DNA of 64,000 nt from Streptomyces sp. NBC_00539 (lineage in GTDB: Bacteria > Actinomycetota > Actinomycetes > Streptomycetales > Streptomycetaceae). The notes below the pieces were generated by a model. That model was not told the origin of the DNA and did not search any database. It saw only the letters and a list, made by a program, of their open reading frames with translations. The stretch spans positions 2,548,501 through 2,612,500 of the forward strand of contig NZ_CP107811.1 of the NCBI RefSeq assembly GCF_036346105.1, in the 5' to 3' direction. This document shows, in pieces, positions 17,752 to 26,042 of this stretch. Made by a program: the position numbers and the translations under genes. Position 1 is the stretch's first letter. Every line of letters starts with the position of its first letter.

Positions 17752-19092
17752 ATGTCTGATCTTCCCCGGAAGGCGGTCACCCGCACCGTCAAGCTGGCCG
17801 CGTTGCCGTTGGGCATGGCCGGCCGGGCCACGTGGGGCCTGGGCAAGCTGATCGGCGGCAAGTCCGCGGAGATCGTCGCCCGCGAGCTGCAACAGCGCAC
17901 CGCCGACCAGCTGTTCCGCACCCTCGGGGAACTGAAAGGCGGCGCCATGAAGTTCGGGCAGGCGCTGTCGGTCTTCGAGTCGGCCCTGCCCGAGGAGGTC
18001 GCCGGACCGTACCGGGCGGCGCTGACCAAACTCCAGGAGGCGGCCCCGCCGCTGCCCGTGGCGACGGTGCACCAGGTGCTGGCGGAGCGGCTGGGTGAGG
18101 ACTGGCGGGAGCTGTTCGAGGAGTTCGACGACAAGCCGGCCGCGGCGGCTTCGATCGGGCAGGTGCACCGGGCGGTGTGGCACGACGGCCGGCAGGTGGC
18201 GGTCAAGGTCCAGTACCCGGGGGCCGGGGAGGCGCTGCTCTCCGACCTCAAGCAGCTGGGCCGGTTCGCCGGGCTGCTGGGGCCGCTGGTCCCGGGCATG
18301 GACATCAAGCCGCTGATCACCGAACTGCGTGACCGGGTGGCGGAGGAGCTGGACTACGAGCTGGAGGCCGAGGCACAGCGGACGCACGCCGAGGCGTTCG
18401 AGGGCGACGAGGACGTGCTGGTACCGGCCGTCGTGCACCAGGGTGAGCAGGTCCTGGTGAGCGAGTGGATGGAAGGGACCCCGCTGTCGGAGGTGATAGC
18501 CGACGGCACCCAGGAGGAGCGCGACCGTGCGGGGCAGTTGCTGGCCCGGTTCCTCTTCTCGGGGCCCGCGCGCACCGGACTCCTGCACGCCGATCCGCAC
18601 CCGGGGAACTTCCGGCTGATCAAGGCCCCCGACGGCACGGCCCGGCTGGGGGTGCTGGACTTCGGCACGGTCGACCGGCTGCCGGGAGGCTGGCCCGAGC
18701 CCATCGGCCGGTCGCTGCGGATGACGCTGGACGGTGACGCCCAGGGAGTGTACGGGCACCTGTGCGCGGAGGGCTTCGTGAAGAAGTCCATAGAGCTCGA
18801 CCCGGCCGAGGTGCTGGACTACCTCAAGCCGATCATCGAGCCCGCGGAGGCGGAGGAGTTCACCTTCACCCGCCCGTGGCTGCGCGGCCAGGCTGCCCGG
18901 ATCGCCGATCCCCGCTCCCCCGCCCACCAGTTGGGCCGGCAGATCAACCTGCCGCCCTCGTACCTGCTGATCCACCGGGTGACGCTGAGCACCATCGGCG
19001 TGCTGTGCCAGCTCGGCGCGACGGTGCGCCTGCGCGACGAACTGGATTCCTGGCTCCCCGGGTTCCTCCCCGAGGGCCAGGGCCAGGGCTAG
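17752..19092 (+). CDS. UbiB/ABC1 (ADCK) family atypical kinase
   Basis: A 446-residue ABC1/UbiB-family protein. Family motifs are all present: KFGQ at 67-70 (KxGQ), the Ala-rich loop AAAASIGQVHRA (131-142) replacing the P-loop, the lysine in VAVKVQ (152), HADPHPGN (279-286) and DFG (303-305). Such proteins assist isoprenoid-lipid (quinone) metabolism through ATPase activity; actinobacterial members have also been linked to antibiotic tolerance. GGAGG precedes ATG 17752 well. Its position next to wblC matches Rv3197 beside whiB7. Confidence 0.92.
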   Translation: MSDLPRKAVTRTVKLAALPLGMAGRATWGLGKLIGGKSAEIVARELQQRTADQLFRTLGELKGGAMKFGQALSVFESALPEEVAGPYRAALTKLQEAAPPLPVATVHQVLAERLGEDWRELFEEFDDKPAAAASIGQVHRAVWHDGRQVAVKVQYPGAGEALLSDLKQLGRFAGLLGPLVPGMDIKPLITELRDRVAEELDYELEAEAQRTHAEAFEGDEDVLVPAVVHQGEQVLVSEWMEGTPLSEVIADGTQEERDRAGQLLARFLFSGPARTGLLHADPHPGNFRLIKAPDGTARLGVLDFGTVDRLPGGWPEPIGRSLRMTLDGDAQGVYGHLCAEGFVKKSIELDPAEVLDYLKPIIEPAEAEEFTFTRPWLRGQAARIADPRSPAHQLGRQINLPPSYLLIHRVTLSTIGVLCQLGATVRLRDELDSWLPGFLPEGQGQG

Positions 19093-19117
19093 CCGGGGCG
19101 GGGCCGGCTGGGCGGGG

Positions 19118-19324
19118 TCACCACCAGGAGGAGTCGAGGCGGCCCTCGATCGCCCTGAGGTTGGCGCGCGCGCAGGCGACGCAGAAGTACTGACGGGTCC
19201 CGTTCTCCACCGAGCAGGTCCAGGTGGGCGGGGCGCCGTCGGGGGACAGGGTGCCGCAGCGCGCACACACGACGGGCTGGGCCTTGGGCCCCGGCTGGGT
19301 GGGGCGGGGAGTCGGCTGGTCCAC
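19118..19324 (-). CDS. Small zinc-ribbon protein
   Basis: A 68-residue protein with two CxxC knuckles: VVCARCG and, 27 residues on, YFCVACARA, which would form one treble-clef or ribbon site. It ends in WW. GTG 19324 is the only usable start; TATCGT at 19331-19336 six bases before it suggests a leaderless transcript beginning just beyond the wblC-operon terminator. DNA or protein binding is likely but unproven. Confidence 0.65.
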   Translation of the reverse strand: MDQPTPRPTQPGPKAQPVVCARCGTLSPDGAPPTWTCSVENGTRQYFCVACARANLRAIEGRLDSSWW

Positions 19325-19369
19325 CTCCCGACGATATCCCCGTAGGGCGGCCGGGGCGCGTCCGCAACG

Positions 19370-19410
19370 CCCCGGGGGGACCGGTCCGTGCGGACCGGTC
19401 CCCCCGGGGG
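19370..19410 (-). terminator. Terminator of the wblC operon
   Basis: A very strong 18-bp stem (CCCCGGGGGGACCGGTCC and its complement) 15 bases after the end of the 110-residue gene. It is symmetric and may act both ways. Confidence 0.8.
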
Positions 19411-19424
19411 TGCCTGTGGGGCTG

Positions 19425-19757
19425 TCAGTGCATGACGGCCATGGCCAGCGCGCGCCGGGCGCGCATGGAGACGCGCTCGGCTCGACGCTGCATGCGCCGG
19501 GCGGAGACCAGGCGCAGGGCGTGACGCTCGGCGTCGGCCTCACGCATGCGGTCGTCCATATGGGCACGAGCCATGGCTTCTGGGATGAGTTGCATTTCGC
19601 GGGTCCTGTTCTGACGCGAGGTGATCGCGCCGGCGGTGATGAAGTCTGCGGTGGCGGAGCCGTGCGGCTGCTCGCTCGTGGTGGCGAAGGGGGACATGGG
19701 GGCCTGCTTCAAGGGGTCGTGCGTCAGGGGGCGGTCGATGGTTCCGATGGCGGTCAT
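19425..19757 (-). CDS. Hypothetical protein coupled to wblC
   Basis: A 110-residue basic protein whose ATG overlaps the wblC stop (ATGA), so its synthesis is tied to WblC. The first half is Ser/Thr-rich and probably disordered. The second half is a strongly charged, Met- and Arg-rich helix (RMREADAERHALRLVSARRMQRRAERVSMRARRA split over about 40 residues) with no membrane segment. I do not recognise the family. Sharing the attenuated wblC transcript implies induction by translation-inhibiting antibiotics. Confidence 0.75.
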   Translation of the reverse strand: MTAIGTIDRPLTHDPLKQAPMSPFATTSEQPHGSATADFITAGAITSRQNRTREMQLIPEAMARAHMDDRMREADAERHALRLVSARRMQRRAERVSMRARRALAMAVMH

Positions 19758-20125
19758 GCCGCGACAACCGGGTTCTTGCGCGGACGGCCACGGGGCCGCT
19801 TCCGGGCGACGACCACGCCCTGGACGAAGAGCTCTCCGCCCCAGACACCCCAGGGCTCGCGGCGCTCCTTCGCCCCGGCGAGGCAGGCCTCGACCAGCGG
19901 GCAGGTGCCGCAGAGGGACTTGGCGTACTCGACGTCGGCCGGGGACTCGGCGAAGAAGACCTCGGGGTCGAAGGTGCGGCAGGGGACGGGTACGCCGAGG
20001 TTCTCGATGGCGTCGTCGAGCGCGGTCAGCGCGGTGAGGGGAGTCAAGGTGGAGTCCTCCGGGACTGCGGGCGGGGAGATCGTTTGGGTCTGCGGTACGG
20101 ACGGGGCGTGCGCTTCGAGTTGCAC
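19754..20125 (-). CDS. wblC: WhiB7-type regulator WblC with AT-hook
   Basis: A 123-residue Wbl transcription factor, orthologous to WhiB7. Four cysteines (49, 72, 75, 81; C-x22-CxxC-x5-C) hold an iron-sulfur cluster; GVWGG (93-97) is the sigma-contact turn; the C-terminal AT-hook RKRPRGRPRKN (108-118) binds AT-rich DNA upstream of -35 elements. The family binds region 4 of the main sigma factor and switches on ribosome-protection, efflux and modifying genes. The start is GTG 20125 with GAGGAAG upstream; codons further up belong to the leader. The 5' leader carries an upstream ORF and an intrinsic terminator, and the promoter has the AT-rich box of autoregulation. Confidence 0.95.
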   Translation of the reverse strand: MQLEAHAPSVPQTQTISPPAVPEDSTLTPLTALTALDDAIENLGVPVPCRTFDPEVFFAESPADVEYAKSLCGTCPLVEACLAGAKERREPWGVWGGELFVQGVVVARKRPRGRPRKNPVVAA

Positions 20126-20240
20126 GGTGGTTTCTTCCTCGTCTTTGTTGACTAGTCGTTCCGGCCGGGTTCGGCCGGGGTCGGCTGGTACCTGTTCTTG
20201 CCAGTCCCGAGGCCCCTTCGCTCTGTCGTCCCCGTTCGGG

Positions 20241-20285
20241 GACAAACAGAAGGGCCGCGGATCCCGGGTGGGGTTCCGCGGCCCT
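20241..20285 (-). terminator. Attenuator terminator in the wblC leader
   Basis: On the minus strand an 11-bp stem (AGGGCCGCGGA/TCCGCGGCCCT) is followed by TCTGTTTG. It lies between the upstream ORF stop (20310) and the wblC start (20125), where attenuation of wblC would take place. Confidence 0.85.
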
Positions 20286-20309
20286 GAAGGCGCCGGCCTG
20301 ATCTTGAGA

Positions 20310-20651
20310 TCAGACTGGATCACTCCAGGGTTCGAGCCCACGGAAGGCCCACATCAGGTGGTGCTGCTGCTTCGTCTGCGTCGTCTTGGATCCGGCACCG
20401 GCTGCGGCCGCGAAGCCATAGGCGCCATGCGCCTGGGCTTCCGCAGCCTGTACTGCCACCGGTGCCTGGGTCGGTCGCTCATTCCGGTCGCTGACGAGCA
20501 GCGCGCAGGGCGCGGCCGTCAGGACAGGGCTGTCCGCGGAAATCCGGGACGGACCGGTCGCGAGGATCGGGAGGAGCGAGGAGGAGCCGAGCGTGCAGGA
20601 AGCGGCGACCGAGCGATCGGTCATTTTGGTGAAGGTCATGAAGCTGGTCAC
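20310..20651 (-). CDS. Upstream ORF (leader peptide) controlling wblC
   Basis: A 113-codon reading frame in the wblC leader. GTG 20651 has GAGAGGAGG eight bases upstream, better than most genes here. The product is Ala/Ser/Thr-rich with no domain and ends ...KQQHHLMWAFRGLEPWSDPV. Its stop lies inside a perfect palindrome CTGATCTTGAGATCAG (20299-20314) just before the attenuator hairpin. In sporulating actinomycetes a uORF, a terminator and an antiterminator are known to control whiB7/wblC by ribosome stalling. The arrangement here fits that, so the translation event rather than the peptide is probably what matters. Confidence 0.8.
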   Translation of the reverse strand: MTSFMTFTKMTDRSVAASCTLGSSSLLPILATGPSRISADSPVLTAAPCALLVSDRNERPTQAPVAVQAAEAQAHGAYGFAAAAGAGSKTTQTKQQHHLMWAFRGLEPWSDPV

Positions 20652-20778
20652 TGGTCTCGCCTCCTCTCGGCGTCTCGGGGACCCGGCCCGAGGGCCTGTC
20701 CCATGCGTATTCGGATAAGTACAGCCAAGTACAGCACGGATCAGGGGCTTCGGAGAAGCCACCGTTTCCGTTGCTAAG

Positions 20779-20819
20779 AACCTATGGGGATCCGCTGGGC
20801 ATGTGCAAACTATTTTTCC
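20779..20819 (-). promoter_or_regulatory. WblC-autoregulated promoter
   Basis: On the minus strand: GGAAAAATAG (AT-rich box), TTGCAC (-35, 20803-20808), 18 bases, TAGGTT (-10, 20779-20784). An AT-rich box directly upstream of -35 is the known hallmark of WhiB7/WblC-activated promoters. Confidence 0.75.
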
Positions 20820-20828
20820 GACGAGTTT

Positions 20829-22994
20829 CTACGCGTCGTCAGAATCCTCGCCCTCCGGCTCCTGGCCTGCGCAGATGGCCAGCACGTCGGCTCCGTACCG
20901 CTCGAGCTTGCGGCCGCCCACTCCGGAGATCATCGAGAGCTCGCCCTCCTCGGACGGCCCGGCCTCCGCGATCGCCATCAGCGTCTTGTCGGTGAAGACG
21001 CAGTAGGCCGGCAGGCCCTGCTCCTTCGCCTGGGCCGCACGCCACTCCCGCAGCCGCTCGTACAGGCCCTCGTCCATGTCGGACGGGCAGTCCTCGCAGC
21101 GCATCAGTTTGAGCTCGCCCGCCTCGGTGAGGGTCTTGCCGCAGACCCGGCACAGCACCGGGCCGCGGCGGCCGCGTTTGCGGGCCGCCCGCTCGCCCGC
21201 GGCGCCCGCCTTGGCTCCGGGGGCCGGCGAGCCGGGCCGCAGGCCGTTCAGGAACCGGCTGGGGCGCCGGGAGGCCCGCCCGCCGGGCGCGCGGGACAGG
21301 CCCCAGGAGAGCGTCAGGTGCAGCCGCGCCCGGGTGACGCCGACGTACAGCAGCCGGCGTTCCTCCTCGACCTGCTCATCGGTCTTGGCGTAGGTGATCG
21401 GCATCATGCCGTCGGTGAGGCCCACGAGGAACACCGCGTCCCACTCCAGGCCCTTCGCGGCGTGCAGCGAGGCGAGGGTGACGCCCTGCACGGTCGGCGC
21501 GTGCTGGGCGGCCTTGCGTTCCTCCAGCTCGACGGTGAGCTCGGCCAGGGTGGCGCCGGGGCGGCTGCGGGCGAAGTCCTCGGCGAGACGGACCAGCGCG
21601 GCCACCGATTCCCACTGGTCGCGGACGGCTCCGGAGCCGGCGGGCGGCTCGCTGGTCCAGCCGGTGGAGCTGAGCACCGCACGGACCTGGGAGCCCAGCT
21701 CCACGACGTCTTCGAGCAGCGGGTCGTTGCCACCGGAGCGGGCGGCGCCGCGCAGCGCGAGGATCGCCTTCTGGACCTCGGCCCGCTCGAAGAAGCGTTC
21801 GGCGCCGCGCAGCTGGTAGGGCACCCCGGCGTCGGCGAGGGCCTGCTCGTAGACCTCGGACTGGGCGTTGATGCGGTAGAGGACCGCGATCTCGCCGGCC
21901 GGGACCCCGGCGGCGATCAGGTCACGGATGCGGGCGGCGACGCCCTCGGCCTCGGCGGGCTCGTCGGGGTACTCGGCGTAGACCGGGTCGGGGCCGGGCT
22001 CGCGCTGGGAGACCAGCTCCAGCCGGTGTTCGGCGGCCCGGCCCTTGGCCTGGTTCAGCAGGCCGTTGGCGAGGTGGACCACCTGGGGGGTCGAGCGGTA
22101 GTCGCGGATCAGCTTGACCAGGGTGGCCTGCGGGTACTTGGCGCGGAAGTTCAGCAGGTGGTCGGGGGTGGCGCCGGTGAAGGAGTAGATGGTCTGGCTG
22201 GCGTCGCCGACGACGCAGAGGCTGTCGCGGTCGCCGAGCCACAGGTCCAGCAGGCGCTGCTGGAGCGGGCTGACGTCCTGGTACTCGTCCACCACGAAGT
22301 GCTGGTACTGGGCGCGGATCTGCGCGGCGATGTCGTGGCGGTCCTGGAGGATGCCGACGGTGAGGAGCAGCACGTCCTCGAAGTCGATCATGTTCCGGTC
22401 GCGCTTGAGCTGCTCGTAGGTGCCGTAGATCTGGGCGATCTCCGCCATGTCCCGGGGCGCCTCGCGGCCCGCCTTGAGGGCGGCCGCCGGGTAGTCGGCG
22501 GGGACGGTCTGGGTGACCTTGGCCCACTCGATCTCGCCGGTGACGTCGCGCAGCTCGCCCCGGTCGAGGCGGATGCGGCAGCGCGACCCCGCCTCGGCCA
22601 CGAACTGGATCTTGCGCTCCAGCAGCCGGGGCACCTCCCCGCCGATGGCCCGGGGCCAGAAGTACTGGAGCTGGCGCAGGGCGGCGGCATGGAAGGTCCG
22701 GGCCTGTACCCCGCCCGCGCCCAGGGTGCGCAGCCGGCCGCGCATCTCGCCGGCCGCGCGGTTGGTGAAGGTGACGGCCAGCACGCTGGCGGGCATGAGC
22801 TGCCCCGAGGCGACACCGTAGGCGATGCGGTGGGTGATGGCGCGGGTCTTGCCCGTACCGGCTCCGGCGAGCACGCACACCGGCCCGCGCAGGGTCGTCG
22901 CGACCTCGCGCTGCTCCGGGTCGAGGCCCTGGAGCACCGCGTCGGCCGAGTCGGCGCCGGACGGGAAGGATGAGGAGTGCGTTGCTGATGTCAC
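20829..22994 (-). CDS. uvrD2: DNA helicase UvrD2
   Basis: A 721-residue superfamily 1A 3'-5' helicase of UvrD2 type. Walker A is GAGTGKT (44-50), Walker B VVDEYQDVSP, and later motifs include GDASQTIYSFTGA and LYVGVTRARLHL. Two features mark UvrD2 and not UvrD1/PcrA: a tetracysteine segment (CRVCGKT...MRCEDC, near 610-630) and a C-terminal HRDC domain. It unwinds DNA in repair; the mycobacterial form is essential and lies beside whiB7 and mrx1, as here. Start GTG 22994 is the only upstream option close to the Walker motif. Confidence 0.94.
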   Translation of the reverse strand: MTSATHSSSFPSGADSADAVLQGLDPEQREVATTLRGPVCVLAGAGTGKTRAITHRIAYGVASGQLMPASVLAVTFTNRAAGEMRGRLRTLGAGGVQARTFHAAALRQLQYFWPRAIGGEVPRLLERKIQFVAEAGSRCRIRLDRGELRDVTGEIEWAKVTQTVPADYPAAALKAGREAPRDMAEIAQIYGTYEQLKRDRNMIDFEDVLLLTVGILQDRHDIAAQIRAQYQHFVVDEYQDVSPLQQRLLDLWLGDRDSLCVVGDASQTIYSFTGATPDHLLNFRAKYPQATLVKLIRDYRSTPQVVHLANGLLNQAKGRAAEHRLELVSQREPGPDPVYAEYPDEPAEAEGVAARIRDLIAAGVPAGEIAVLYRINAQSEVYEQALADAGVPYQLRGAERFFERAEVQKAILALRGAARSGGNDPLLEDVVELGSQVRAVLSSTGWTSEPPAGSGAVRDQWESVAALVRLAEDFARSRPGATLAELTVELEERKAAQHAPTVQGVTLASLHAAKGLEWDAVFLVGLTDGMMPITYAKTDEQVEEERRLLYVGVTRARLHLTLSWGLSRAPGGRASRRPSRFLNGLRPGSPAPGAKAGAAGERAARKRGRRGPVLCRVCGKTLTEAGELKLMRCEDCPSDMDEGLYERLREWRAAQAKEQGLPAYCVFTDKTLMAIAEAGPSEEGELSMISGVGGRKLERYGADVLAICAGQEPEGEDSDDA

Positions 22995-23209
22995 CCCGCC
23001 ATGCTGCCAGGTCCGGTGTGCCGGGCGGGAACGTTGTCCACAGGCCGCCGGTATCCGTCGTACTTATCCGAAGCCCTACCCGCCGCCCCGCCCGCGGTCC
23101 CGCCCACGGCCCCACCTGCGCCTCCACCCCGGCTTCGCCCCGGCTCCGTCCGCAGCGGGCGCAGCGGCCGGGGCGGGCGCAGCGGCCGGGGCGGGCGGGG
23201 CGCTCGTCC

Positions 23210-23236
23210 GGGAATGGCGGGGCGGTCGCGTACGTT
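23210..23236 (+). promoter_or_regulatory. SigR-type promoter of the mycoredoxin gene
   Basis: GGGAAT (23210-23215), exactly 18 bases, GTT (23234-23236), matching the GGAAT-N18-GTT consensus of the thiol-stress sigma factor SigR. It lies 42 bases upstream of the gene. Confidence 0.75.
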
Positions 23237-23277
23237 CGAGTACTCGGACCACCGAGCCCCACGAAGGAGAGCGCAGC

Positions 23278-23538
23278 ATGCAGGACACGGGTTCCGTCAC
23301 GATGTACAGCACGACCTGGTGCGGCTACTGCCGCCGGCTGAAGACCCAGCTGGACCGGGAAGGCATCGCGTACGACGAGATCAACATCGAGCTCGACCCG
23401 GCGTCCGCGGCCTTCGTGGAGCAGGCGAACGGTGGCAACCAGACCGTTCCGACCGTGCTCGTGAAGTCCGCCACGGGCAACGAGTCCGTCATGACGAACC
23501 CGAGCCTGGCCCAGGTCAAGCAGGCCCTCGCCGTCTGA
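23278..23538 (+). CDS. mrx1: Mycoredoxin (glutaredoxin-like)
   Basis: An 86-residue glutaredoxin-fold protein with the mycoredoxin active site WCGYC (Cys15, Cys18), TVPTV (cis-Pro loop) and GG near 53. Mycoredoxins use mycothiol to reduce S-mycothiolated proteins in the cytosol. ATG 23278 has AAGGAGA upstream. The gene lies between uvrD2 and nudC, the same order as Rv3198c-Rv3198A-Rv3199c. The promoter just upstream fits SigR, as expected for a disulfide-stress gene. Confidence 0.94.
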   Translation: MQDTGSVTMYSTTWCGYCRRLKTQLDREGIAYDEINIELDPASAAFVEQANGGNQTVPTVLVKSATGNESVMTNPSLAQVKQALAV

Positions 23539-23559
23539 CCGGACCGCGCACCGCACGCA

Positions 23560-23590
23560 GGAAGGCCCCCGCCGCGGCGGGGGCCTTCCG
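23560..23590. terminator. Bidirectional terminator between mrx1 and nudC
   Basis: Perfect hairpin GGAAGGCCCCCGCC / GGCGGGGGCCTTCC, between convergent genes. Confidence 0.8.
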
Positions 23591-23602
23591 CTGTGACGAA
23601 CG

Positions 23603-24538
23603 TTACGGCCGGGCCGCGGGCCGCGGCAGCGGCTCGCCGTACCAGAGCTCGACCAGCCGGGCCGCGATGGAGATCCCCGACGGCGGGAGCACCTCACCCG
23701 ACTCGATCGCCCCGCGCAGGTCCTCGCGGGAGAACCAGCGGGCCTCCTGGATCTCCTCGCCGTCCACCGTGATCTCCGAGGTGACGGCGCGCGCCGTGAA
23801 CCCGAGCATCAGGCTGTACGGGAACGGCCAGGGCTGGCTGGCGACGTACTCGACCTCGCCCACCTTGACGCCCGCCTCCTCCCACACCTCGCGGATCACC
23901 GACTGCTCGATGGACTCGCCCGGCTCCACGAACCCGGCCAGCGTCGAGAAACGGCCCTCCGGCCAGTGCACCTGGCGGCCCAGCAGCGCGCGGTCCTGCT
24001 CGTCGGTGACCAGCATGATCACCGCCGGGTCGGTGCGCGGGTAGTGCTCGGCGCCGCAGCCCGGGCAGCGCCGGATGTGCCCGGCCGCCGCCACGACGGT
24101 GCGCTCGCCGCAGCGGGAGCAGAAACGGTGCATCCGCTGCCAGTTCTCCAGCGCCACCGCGTGCACCATCAGCCCGGCGTCGCGCGGCGACAGCAGCAGC
24201 CCCGCCTCCCGCAGCCCGGCCGCGCGCGCCGACTGGTCCATGCGGCCCGGCAGGGAGTCCTTCTGCAGCGCGAAGTACCGTACGCCGTCCTCGTCGGTGC
24301 CCAGGAAGTAACGGTGGGTCTGGGTGACGGGGGCCTCGAAGGCGGGGGTCATCACGATGCCCGTGCCGCCGTCGGGGGTGTCGTCGATCAGGACCTGGCC
24401 GCCGGAGACGACGAAGACGCGGGTCGTCGGGTGGCTCCAGGCGGCGGCGAGCCAGGCCTCGTCGAGGCGGTGGTGCGCGGCGCGGTCGATGCCGCTGGGC
24501 GCGGCGAGCGAGAGCGGGCGCTCGGTACGGGTGCTCAC
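23603..24538 (-). CDS. nudC: NADH pyrophosphatase NudC
   Basis: A 311-residue NAD(H) diphosphatase, also known as the NAD-decapping enzyme of RNA 5' ends. It has a zinc ribbon (FCSRCGE...RRCPGCG, about 140-165), a canonical Nudix box (GFVEPGESIEQSVIREVWEEAG, given here as GX5EX7REVxEExG) and the NudC-specific SQPWPFP motif right after it. I chose GTG 24538, with GGAAG five bases upstream, over TTG 24550. Next to mycoredoxin, it fits a redox-cofactor maintenance role. Confidence 0.93.
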   Translation of the reverse strand: MSTRTERPLSLAAPSGIDRAAHHRLDEAWLAAAWSHPTTRVFVVSGGQVLIDDTPDGGTGIVMTPAFEAPVTQTHRYFLGTDEDGVRYFALQKDSLPGRMDQSARAAGLREAGLLLSPRDAGLMVHAVALENWQRMHRFCSRCGERTVVAAAGHIRRCPGCGAEHYPRTDPAVIMLVTDEQDRALLGRQVHWPEGRFSTLAGFVEPGESIEQSVIREVWEEAGVKVGEVEYVASQPWPFPYSLMLGFTARAVTSEITVDGEEIQEARWFSREDLRGAIESGEVLPPSGISIAARLVELWYGEPLPRPAARP

Positions 24539-24628
24539 AGGTACTTCCAACTCCCCCGGTGGTGGACAGGCGGGCTAGGCAGGCGGCGCGGGTGTGGGCA
24601 GGCGGGTGGCTTCGTGTGGTCCGGTCCC

Positions 24629-26032
24629 TCAGGCGGGCTTCCCGTGGGCGGCGAGGTCCCCCCAGAGGTAGGCGGCCGTCTCCACGCCCTTGAAGAGCAG
24701 GTCCAGCTCGACCTTCTCGTTCGGCGAGTGCCAGCCGTCCGACGGGACGGAGATGCCGAGGAAGAGGACCGGGGCGTCCAGGACGTCCTGGAGGTCGGCG
24801 GCGGGGCCGGAGCCGCCCTCGCGCGTGAACAGGACCGGCTGACCGAAGGCGCGGCCCATGGCCCGTACGACGGACTGCAGGGCGGGGTGGTCCAGCGGGG
24901 TCAGGCACGGCCGCGTCGGGGCGCCGAAGACGATGGAGTGCCGGATCCCCTCGGGGACCCGGGCCGCGACCCAGTCCCGGACGGCGGCCTCGACCTCGTA
25001 CGGGTCCTGCCCCGACACCAGGCGGAACGAAAGCTTCACGTGGGCGGAGGCGGGCACGATGGTCTTGCCGCCGGGCCCCTGGTAGCCGCCGCCGATGCCG
25101 TTGACCTCGGCGGTCGGGCGGGCCCAGACGCGCTCCAGCGTCGAGTAGCCCTTCTCGCCGGCGGCCACGTGCGACTTGGCGGTGCGCAGCCACTGCGCCT
25201 CGTCGAAGGGCAGCTCGGCGATCAGCCGGCGTTCGGCGTCGCTGAGCTCGGCGATGCCGTCGTAGAAGCCGGGGATGGTGACCCGGCCGTCCGCGTCGTG
25301 CAGCGCGGCGACGAGGCGGGCGGCGGCGGTGGCCGGGTTGGGCACGGCCCCGCCGAAGGCGCCGGAGTGGATGTCCTGGTCGGGTCCGTGGAAGTCGATC
25401 TCGCAGTCCGCGACGCCGCGCATGCCGGTGCAGACGGTGGGGGTGGTCTCCGACCACATGCCGGTGTCGGAGACGATCACGACATCGGCGGCGAGGCGGG
25501 CGGCCTCGCGCTCGACCAGGGCCCGGAAGTTGACGGAGCCGGACTCCTCCTCGCCCTCGATGAGGAGCTTGAGGTGCACGGCGGGGGCGTCGGCGCCGGT
25601 GGCGGCGAGGTGTGCGCGCACCCCGAGGGTGTGGAAGAACACCTGGCCCTTGTCGTCGGCCGCGCCGCGCCCGTACATCCGGCCGTCCTTGACGACCGGC
25701 TCGAACGGGTCGGTGTGCCAGCCGTCCTCGCGGGCGGCGGGCTGCACGTCGTGGTGCCCGTAGACGAGGACGGTGGGGGCGTCCGGGTCGGCGCTCGGCC
25801 ACTGTGCGAAAACGGCGGGGGCGCCCGGGGTTTCCAGGACCTCGGCGACCGGGAAGCCGGTCTCCTTGAGCTTGGCGGCGAGCCATTCGGCACTGGCCCG
25901 TACATCGCCCGCGTGCTCGGGCTGGGCCGAGACGGACGGGATGCGCAGCCACTCCGCGAGGTCGGCCAGGAAGGCGGCGCGGTGGGTGTCGATGTACGTG
26001 CGGACGACGCTGTCCGCCGGGTTTTCGCTCAT
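24629..26032 (-). CDS. M20-family dipeptidase/peptidase
   Basis: A 467-residue metallopeptidase of family M20. Metal and catalytic residues are visible: VYGHHDVQPA (His ligand plus Asp), GRGAADDKGQ (bridging Asp) and EGEEESGS (catalytic Glu and ligand), followed by a dimerisation domain. No signal peptide, so it acts in the cytosol on dipeptides or acylated amino acids. TAGGCT at 26040-26045, seven bases before ATG, suggests a leaderless mRNA. Confidence 0.92.
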   Translation of the reverse strand: MSENPADSVVRTYIDTHRAAFLADLAEWLRIPSVSAQPEHAGDVRASAEWLAAKLKETGFPVAEVLETPGAPAVFAQWPSADPDAPTVLVYGHHDVQPAAREDGWHTDPFEPVVKDGRMYGRGAADDKGQVFFHTLGVRAHLAATGADAPAVHLKLLIEGEEESGSVNFRALVEREAARLAADVVIVSDTGMWSETTPTVCTGMRGVADCEIDFHGPDQDIHSGAFGGAVPNPATAAARLVAALHDADGRVTIPGFYDGIAELSDAERRLIAELPFDEAQWLRTAKSHVAAGEKGYSTLERVWARPTAEVNGIGGGYQGPGGKTIVPASAHVKLSFRLVSGQDPYEVEAAVRDWVAARVPEGIRHSIVFGAPTRPCLTPLDHPALQSVVRAMGRAFGQPVLFTREGGSGPAADLQDVLDAPVLFLGISVPSDGWHSPNEKVELDLLFKGVETAAYLWGDLAAHGKPA

Positions 26033-26042
26033 GCCTACGAGC

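Noticed and set aside
20310-20345. tRNA T-arm-like GGTTCGAGCCC
   Set aside because: No cloverleaf around it; it lies in the last codons of the wblC leader ORF.
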